The position numbers were made by a program, and so were the translations under genes. This document shows positions 54,914 through 59,255 of a stretch of DNA of 59,255 nucleotides, one piece after another; the first letter of the stretch is position 1, and each line of letters begins with the position of its first letter. Origin of the DNA: Nocardia araoensis NBRC 100135. GTDB lineage: Bacteria > Actinomycetota > Actinomycetes > Mycobacteriales > Mycobacteriaceae. The DNA lies in NCBI RefSeq assembly GCF_000308435.1, contig NZ_BAFR01000350.1, forward strand, positions 1-59,255. The letters are read 5' to 3'. Under the pieces are notes generated by a model that made no database searches, was not told where the DNA came from, and was given only the letters and a program-made list of their open reading frames with translations.

Positions 54914-56161
54914 TTGGCAATCGTGTTCTGCGGCATCGACTGGGCCGAGCGCCACCACGACGTCGCCCTGGTCGACGCCGAGGGCAAGCTGGTGGCCAAG
55001 CGCCGCATCGCAGAGTCAGCCGACGGTTTCGCCGAACTGACGGCCATGCTGGCCGACGCCGGCGACAGCCGCGAGGCCCCGATCCCGGTCGCGATCGAGA
55101 CCCCGAGCGGGCTGCTCGTCGCCGCGCTGCGGGAGACCGGCCGGGCGATCTACGCGATCAACCCGATGGCCGTCGCCCGCTACCGCGAACGACACACCGT
55201 CTCCCGCGAGAAGTCCGACCACGCCGATGCGATGGTATTGGTCAATATCCTGCGGACCGACGCCCACATTCATCGTCAGCTGCCCGTCGACACCGAACTC
55301 GCCCGCGCAGTCGCAGTCCTGGCCCGCGCCGCCCAGGACGCGGTCTGGCGCCGCACCAGGGCTTTGCAGGAACTTCGGTCTCTGCTGCGCGAGTACTACC
55401 CGAGCTTTCTCGCCGCATTCCACCGCAGCGGCGCCACGAACCTCGCCGGCCCCGAAGCCCGCCAGCTGCTTGCGCTCGCCCCGACACCGGCGGCCGCCGC
55501 CAAGCTCACGCCGGCACGGATCGCGAGCGCTTTGCGGCGAGCCGGCCGCCAGCGCGGCATCGACGCGCTGGCGGCGGAGATTCACCATGCGTTCCAAGTT
55601 TCACAGCTGCGGCAGCTTCCGCTCATCGAGGAAGCGTTGGGGCGTCAGGCTCTCGCTCTGCTGGCGACGCTCAACGCCGAATGCGACAACGCCGAACAGC
55701 TCGGCCGGGCCGCCGTCGAAGCGTTCCAGCAACACCCCGACCACGCGGTGATCACCAGCTTTCCCGGCATGGGCGAACTCAGCGGCGCACGACTCCTGGC
55801 CGAGATCGGCGACGACCGTGCCCGCTTCGCCGACGCCCGCGCGCTCAATGCCTACGCCGGTTCAGCGCCCGTGACCAGAGCCTCCGGACGCAGCATCGCC
55901 ATCACCCGCCGCCTGGTGAAAAACGACCGCCTGAACGCAGTCGGCTTCCTCTGGGCCTTCGCCGCCATTCCCCGCCCAGGCCCGGCCAAGGACCACTACG
56001 ACCGGCGCCGCGCCTGCGGCGACCGCCACGCCGCAGCGCTGCGGCACCTGTTCAACCGCATGATCGGCCAGCTCTACCACTGCCTCCACACAGGACAGAC
56101 CTACGACCCGATCAAGGCCTTCGGCGGACCCGCACACCACACCGAACCCGTCGCAGCTTGA
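54914..56161 (+). CDS. IS110-family transposase of the inner element
   Basis: A 415-residue IS110 recombinase. The N-terminal DEDD domain has Asp in 'FCGIDWAERHHDVAL', Glu in 'VAIETPSGLL' and Asp residues in 'KSDHADAMVLV'; a helical linker follows; the C-terminal Transposase_20 domain has 'ITSFPGMGELSGARLLAEIG' and 'AYAGSAPVTRASG'. The TTG at 54914 has AAGGAG 6 bases upstream and is preferred; a GTG at 54896 is in frame. No break is seen, so the element may be active. Confidence 0.9.
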   Translation: MAIVFCGIDWAERHHDVALVDAEGKLVAKRRIAESADGFAELTAMLADAGDSREAPIPVAIETPSGLLVAALRETGRAIYAINPMAVARYRERHTVSREKSDHADAMVLVNILRTDAHIHRQLPVDTELARAVAVLARAAQDAVWRRTRALQELRSLLREYYPSFLAAFHRSGATNLAGPEARQLLALAPTPAAAAKLTPARIASALRRAGRQRGIDALAAEIHHAFQVSQLRQLPLIEEALGRQALALLATLNAECDNAEQLGRAAVEAFQQHPDHAVITSFPGMGELSGARLLAEIGDDRARFADARALNAYAGSAPVTRASGRSIAITRRLVKNDRLNAVGFLWAFAAIPRPGPAKDHYDRRRACGDRHAAALRHLFNRMIGQLYHCLHTGQTYDPIKAFGGPAHHTEPVAA

Positions 56162-56607
56162 CAGTTAGCGAGATCGGAGGTCTCGATGCCTGGCATCGGA
56201 GTCAGGACCGGAGCCCGCATCTTGCTCGAAGTCGGCGACGGCTCGGCCTTCGCCACCGCCGGGCACCTTGCGGCCTACGCCGGCATCGCGCCGGTCACCC
56301 ACCGCTCCGGCAGCTCCATCAAGGGTGAGCACCCCGCCCGCTCGGGCAACCACAAACTCAAACGCGCGCTGTTCCTGTCCGCATTCGCCGCCCTGCACGA
56401 CCCAGCCAGCCGCGCTTACTACACGCGAAAACGCAACGAGGGCAAGAAACACAACGCCGCGCTGATCTGCTTGGCCCGACGCCGCTGCGATGTTCTCTAC
56501 GCGATGCTGAAAACAAAACAGTCATATCGGAACCCAACCGCAGCTGCCGCCTGAGCTCAGAGAACCGCGCGCGGTCCTCGAAAGGTCTAATCGGGCACGA
56601 TGTTGAA

Positions 56608-57036
56608 GTGGAGCAACCGAGAATCCGGGTGGCCGCCTACGTTATTCGGCACCGCACCGTCGCTGAACTCCTTGTCTTCGACCACGTCGGCATGCCCGAA
56701 GCAGGAACCCAGATACCGGCCGGTGGTGTCCACTCAGGCGAGGACCTCGAACAAGCTGTCCTACGCGAAGTGGCCGAAGAGACTGGGCTGTTCGATGTTT
56801 CCGTGGTCAATCAGATAGCCGTGGAAGACCGGCCACACCCGCTGACCCGTCAACCGCGCCGGACTACTTTCTTCCATCTTCGTGCCATGCCAGACACAGC
56901 AGACGCCTGGATACATCGAGTCGACAGCGACGGAGATGACCACGGACTGACCTTCGCCTGTCGCTTCTCAGCACTACCGCTGGACATTCCGTTGGCCGAC
57001 CATCAGGACGCCTGGCTGGCCAAAATCCTGAGCTGA
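56608..57036 (+). CDS. NUDIX hydrolase
   Basis: A 142-residue NUDIX protein. The Nudix box is complete: G-x5-E-x7-REVAEETGL in 'GGVHSGEDLEQAVLREVAEE' (about residues 39-58). It should hydrolyse a nucleoside diphosphate derivative; substrate unknown. The start is uncertain: GTG at 56608 or an ATG at 56600 in another frame. It lies directly behind the outer IS110 element and may have lost its native promoter. Confidence 0.8.
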   Translation: MEQPRIRVAAYVIRHRTVAELLVFDHVGMPEAGTQIPAGGVHSGEDLEQAVLREVAEETGLFDVSVVNQIAVEDRPHPLTRQPRRTTFFHLRAMPDTADAWIHRVDSDGDDHGLTFACRFSALPLDIPLADHQDAWLAKILS

Positions 57037-57167
57037 GTCCGTAGTCGTCGGGCAACTACATCCAGGTTCATCGTCATTCTCTCGACACCGACCTCCCCTT
57101 GCGAAAACGATAGGGACACCCCCCGGCGGGCACTGTTCACCGGCTGTCGATTTGTCTGCGATATCGA

Positions 57168-57185
57168 CATCGATCAATATCGATG
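57168..57185. promoter_or_regulatory. ArsR-type operator palindrome
   Basis: CATCGAT, CAAT, ATCGATG: a perfect inverted repeat ending 1 base before the GTG start of arsR, in the position expected for an autoregulated ArsR/SmtB operator. Confidence 0.6.
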
Positions 57186-57186
57186 G

Positions 57187-57564
57187 GTGTCGAATCAGTC
57201 GCTGCCATGGATCGGGGCGACCCCGCCCTCGTGCGAGGTCGCCCCGATCGTTCGTGAACCGCTCTCACCCGCCGCCGCGATCGAACTGGCCGCGGTGTTC
57301 AAGGCGCTGTCGGACCCGGCGCGCCTGCGGCTGCTGAGCCTGGTCGCCAGCCGTAGCGGCGGCGAGGCCTGCGTGTGTGAACTGTCGGCCGGATTCGAGT
57401 TGAGCCAGCCCACCATCTCCCACCACCTGAAAGTCCTGCGCGAGGCCGGGCTGCTGTCCAGCGAGCGCCGTGGCTCCTGGGTGTACTACCGGATCCAACC
57501 GCAGACGTTGGCACCGCTGGCACGGCTGCTCGACATCCCCGCTGCGCAGGCATCGGCGCGATGA
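57187..57564 (+). CDS. arsR: ArsR-family arsenic-responsive repressor
   Basis: A 125-residue ArsR/SmtB repressor. The winged helix includes 'ALSDPARLRLLSLVAS' and 'LSQPTISHHLKVLREAGLLS' (about residues 70-95). The metalloid-binding CxC motif is in 'EACVCELSAGF' (about residues 57-67), as in As(III)-sensing members. It overlaps the aquaporin start by 4 bases. The start is the GTG at 57187; the frame has no better candidate. Confidence 0.87.
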   Translation: MSNQSLPWIGATPPSCEVAPIVREPLSPAAAIELAAVFKALSDPARLRLLSLVASRSGGEACVCELSAGFELSQPTISHHLKVLREAGLLSSERRGSWVYYRIQPQTLAPLARLLDIPAAQASAR

Positions 57565-58304
57565 GCGGCCACGCGCGCCGCCTGCTCGCCGAATTCGCCG
57601 GCACCGCCGCCTTGGCCGCGGTCGTCGTCGGCTCCGGTATCGCCGCGCAGCAACTCACCGCTGACCTCGCGCTGCAGCTGCTGGCCAACTCGACCGCAAC
57701 CGTCTTCGGGCTCGGCGTGCTGATCCGGGTCTTCGGTCCCGTCTCCGGCGCCCACTTCAACCCGGTCGTCTCCGCCGCGGACTGGCTGGCCGGCCGCTGT
57801 CACGGCGCTGGCCTGACCGGGCGCGACGTAGCCGCCTACGCCCTTGCCCAGATCACCGGCGCGATCACCGGATCGGTCCTGGCCAACACCACCTTCGACC
57901 TCGGCGCCGTCCAGATCTCGAGCCACGCGCGCATCACCACCGGCCACCTCCTCGGTGAAGTGGTCGCCACCGCCGGGCTGATCGCGGTGATCTTCGCCCT
58001 GGCCCGCAGCGGCCGCGCCGCCTTGTCGGCTTCGGCGGTCGCCGCCTACATCGGCGCCGCCTACATCGGCGCCGCCTACTGGTTCACCAGCTCCACCAGC
58101 TTCGCCAACCCCGCCGTCACCATCGGCCGCGTCTTCTCCGACACCTTCGCCGGTATCGCCCCGGCCTCGGTCCCCGGCTTCATCGCCGCCCAAATCATCG
58201 GCGCCGCACTCGGGCTGGCGCTGATCGTCGTGCTCTACCCGCGCTCGGTGGCCTCGGCCGCCGACAACGCGGTCGTGCCCCACCCCGACCACACCACCCG
58301 TTGA
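57561..58304 (+). CDS. Aquaglyceroporin-like channel in an ars operon (AqpS-like)
   Basis: A 247-residue MIP-family channel with six helices. The two pore motifs are 'GAHFNPVVSA' (about residue 65, NPV instead of NPA) and 'FANPAVTIG' (about residue 182). Placed between arsR and arsC, it should let arsenite leave the cell down its gradient after arsenate reduction, as shown for AqpS of Sinorhizobium. A 15-base unit is repeated in tandem near 58045-58075, giving 'YIGAAYIGAAY'. Confidence 0.85.
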   Translation: MSGHARRLLAEFAGTAALAAVVVGSGIAAQQLTADLALQLLANSTATVFGLGVLIRVFGPVSGAHFNPVVSAADWLAGRCHGAGLTGRDVAAYALAQITGAITGSVLANTTFDLGAVQISSHARITTGHLLGEVVATAGLIAVIFALARSGRAALSASAVAAYIGAAYIGAAYWFTSSTSFANPAVTIGRVFSDTFAGIAPASVPGFIAAQIIGAALGLALIVVLYPRSVASAADNAVVPHPDHTTR

Positions 58305-58315
58305 AAGAGAACTCC

Positions 58316-58723
58316 GTGTCGACCAGGCCCAGCGTGCTGTTCGTCTGCGTCCACAACGCCGGACGCTCCCAAATGGCCCAAGGCTTCCTCACCCACCTCG
58401 CCGGAGACGCCATCGAGGTCCGCTCCGCCGGAAGCGTCCCCGGCGCCGCCCTCAACCCCGCCGCGGTGCAAGCGATGACCGAAGTCGGCATCGACATCAC
58501 AGACCAGACACCGAAGATCCTCACTGCCGAGGACGTGGAAACCTCCACCGTTGTCATCACCATTGGCTGCGGCGATGCCTGCCCCTACTTCCCCGGCGTG
58601 GACTACCGCGACTGGAAACTCGACGACCCCGCAGGCAAGGACATCGACACCGTCCGCACGATCCGCGACCAGATCCGATCCCGCATCGAAGCGCTCATCA
58701 CCGAACTGCTGCCCGAGCGATAG
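58316..58723 (+). CDS. arsC: Arsenate reductase (low-molecular-weight phosphatase fold)
   Basis: A 135-residue ArsC of the LMW protein tyrosine phosphatase type. The CX5R loop is 'FVCVHNAGRSQMA' (near residue 10) and the downstream Cys pair is in 'IGCGDACPYFPG', followed by the DP motif 'WKLDDPAG'. It reduces arsenate to arsenite using thioredoxin or mycothiol/mycoredoxin; the sequence alone does not decide. GTG at 58316 follows a purine-rich stretch; a TTG at 58301 overlapping the aquaporin stop is an alternative. Confidence 0.88.
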   Translation: MSTRPSVLFVCVHNAGRSQMAQGFLTHLAGDAIEVRSAGSVPGAALNPAAVQAMTEVGIDITDQTPKILTAEDVETSTVVITIGCGDACPYFPGVDYRDWKLDDPAGKDIDTVRTIRDQIRSRIEALITELLPER

Positions 58724-58845
58724 CCGAGCCGAACAGGTATCGAAAAACGTTCGGTCGGGCGTGTACGAGATCTTGTGTGAGTTGATCTCGTGGTCTGGCA
58801 GGGTGGCAAGGCGGAATGCCTTGCTGCCCGGGAAGGATCACAACG
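58724..58845. other. Left end of an IS256-family element (approximate)
   Basis: Between arsC and the transposase. Hairpin CCGAAC/GTTCGG near 58734-58766 may end the ars transcript. The element's terminal inverted repeat should start about here, but the right end lies outside the window, so it cannot be defined. Confidence 0.4.
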
Positions 58846-59255
58846 TTGGCGCAGGAAACCAACGACCCGCACACGCCGGATGTGGATGCTCTGGCCGAGC
58901 AGCTGCTGGATCGAGCCGATGCCGATTCCGCGCAGCTACTGGGACCGGACGGGCTGCTGACGCAGCTGACCCAAAGAGTGCTCAACCGGGCCCTGGATGC
59001 GGAGCTGACCGAGCATCTGGGGTATGAGAAGGGCGATCCGGCCGGCCGCGGTTCGGGCAACAACCGCAACGGTTGGACGTCGAAGACGGTGCTGACCGAT
59101 ATCGGTGCGGTGCCGGTGAGCGTGCCGCGCGACCGTAACGGCAGTTTCGAGCCGAAGATCGTCCCGAAACACGCCCGCCGGCTGGCCGGGTTCAACGAGC
59201 AGATCTTGTCGCTGTATGCCCGCGGCATGTCGGTGCGCGACATTCGCGCCCATCT
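58846..59255 (+). CDS. IS256-family (Mutator type) transposase, cut by the window end
   Basis: 136 residues of the N-terminal part. 'ALDAELTEHLGYEKGDPAGR' and 'NNRNGWTSKTVLTDIGAVPV' with 'SVPRDRNGSFEPKIVPKHAR' are hallmark sequences of IS256 transposases. The start is probably the TTG at 58846, with GGAAGG about 8 bases upstream. The DDE residues lie beyond the window. Confidence 0.85.
   Translation, partial: MAQETNDPHTPDVDALAEQLLDRADADSAQLLGPDGLLTQLTQRVLNRALDAELTEHLGYEKGDPAGRGSGNNRNGWTSKTVLTDIGAVPVSVPRDRNGSFEPKIVPKHARRLAGFNEQILSLYARGMSVRDIRAH

Larger units (their letters stand above)
54459..56183 (+). mobile_element. Inner IS110-family element (1725 bp)
   Basis: Ends are set by reconstruction of the host gene: left CT at 54457-54458, right CT at 56182-56183, one copy belonging to the target. 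The element has a 455-base non-coding left part, the transposase gene (54914-56161) and a 22-base right end. CT flanks and lack of inverted repeats fit the IS110 group. The left part contains the candidate bridge RNA. Confidence 0.88.
53636..56554 (+). pseudogene. IS110-family transposase of the outer element, interrupted
   Basis: The N-terminal part (53636-54458) carries the RuvC-like DEDD residues in 'CGVDVGKGEHHAV', 'VVDQPNTIGALP' and 'KTDARDAYIIADA'. The C-terminal part (56184-56554) starts 'SMPGIGVRTGARILLEV' and has 'AYAGIAPVTHRSG', the Transposase_20 domain. Joining the two at the shared CT restores an unbroken 397-residue protein: ATC-T / CG-ATG becomes Ile-Ser-Met. The gap lies in the Ser codon of the conserved SMPGxG motif. 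GTG start with AAGGA upstream. Confidence 0.88.
53482..56620 (+). mobile_element. Outer IS110-family element, split by another IS110 element
   Basis: The left end lies at or just after 53481, where the thiolase is cut. About 150 non-coding bases precede the transposase, which is interrupted at 54458 and resumes at 56184. The right end is not exactly visible; it should lie between 56555 and about 56607. No terminal inverted repeats or target duplications are expected for this family. The 154-base left non-coding part is long enough to hold a guide RNA, but I could not assign guides because the right junction is lost. Confidence 0.75.

Noticed and set aside
1..59255. CRISPR arrays, tRNA or rRNA genes
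   Set aside because: No regularly spaced repeat series and no cloverleaf or rRNA signature was recognised on reading the window.

Overview
High-GC actinobacterial DNA, most likely from Nocardia or a close relative (Mycobacteriales). The evidence is a complete yrbE/mce lipid-import operon, a mycothiol-type formaldehyde dehydrogenase, a PknK-like kinase regulator and many GTG/ATGA-coupled genes. The window looks like an accessory catabolic region that has been rearranged repeatedly and ends in a pile of mobile elements.

Layout. 0-1.9 kb: a DapA-family aldolase and a LysR regulator. 1.9-2.5 kb: scraps of a TetR gene and of a hydrolase gene whose intact relatives lie elsewhere in the window. 2.6-11.3 kb: yrbEA, yrbEB, mceA-F and an Mce-associated protein. 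11.4-14.8 kb: two alpha/beta hydrolases and an FAD aromatic hydroxylase, coupled, behind a double palindrome. 14.8-27.5 kb: transporters (MFS, GPH, DHA2), a second FAD hydroxylase and an amidohydrolase, mixed with many decayed fragments, several of them copies of genes in this window. 27.5-38.1 kb (minus strand): P450, ferredoxin and ferredoxin reductase, then an extradiol-type VOC enzyme (frameshifted), a fumarylacetoacetase-family hydrolase, an acyl-CoA ligase, DoxX, MscR, a metallo-beta-lactamase-fold hydrolase and an orphan MCE lipoprotein. A TetR gene lies divergent to the P450, with a 29-bp palindrome between them. 38-48 kb: a secreted protein, a TetR, a frameshifted DAPG-hydrolase-like gene, a PknK-like kinase/ATPase/LuxR protein, an SRPBCC protein and an HSL-type esterase. 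48-51 kb: a mostly gene-free stretch and a tyrosine recombinase. 51.5-59.2 kb: LysR and a thiolase cut short by an IS110 element, which carries a second IS110 element inside its transposase gene; then NUDIX, an arsR-aquaporin-arsC operon and the start of an IS256-family transposase.

Together the intact genes suggest uptake (mce, MFS) and oxidative breakdown of a hydrophobic or aromatic, possibly methoxylated, compound. MscR next to a P450 would fit removal of formaldehyde released by O-demethylation; this is inference.

Two observations stand out. First, the non-coding left end of the inner IS110 element holds two internal loops whose guide-like segments match its own ends and its actual insertion site. 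This is the pattern expected of an IS110 bridge RNA, programmed here to hit another IS110 transposase gene. Second, a 25-bp palindrome ending in a start codon recurs at five loci. At three of them it is paired with a second palindrome exactly 43 bp away, including in front of decayed gene copies.
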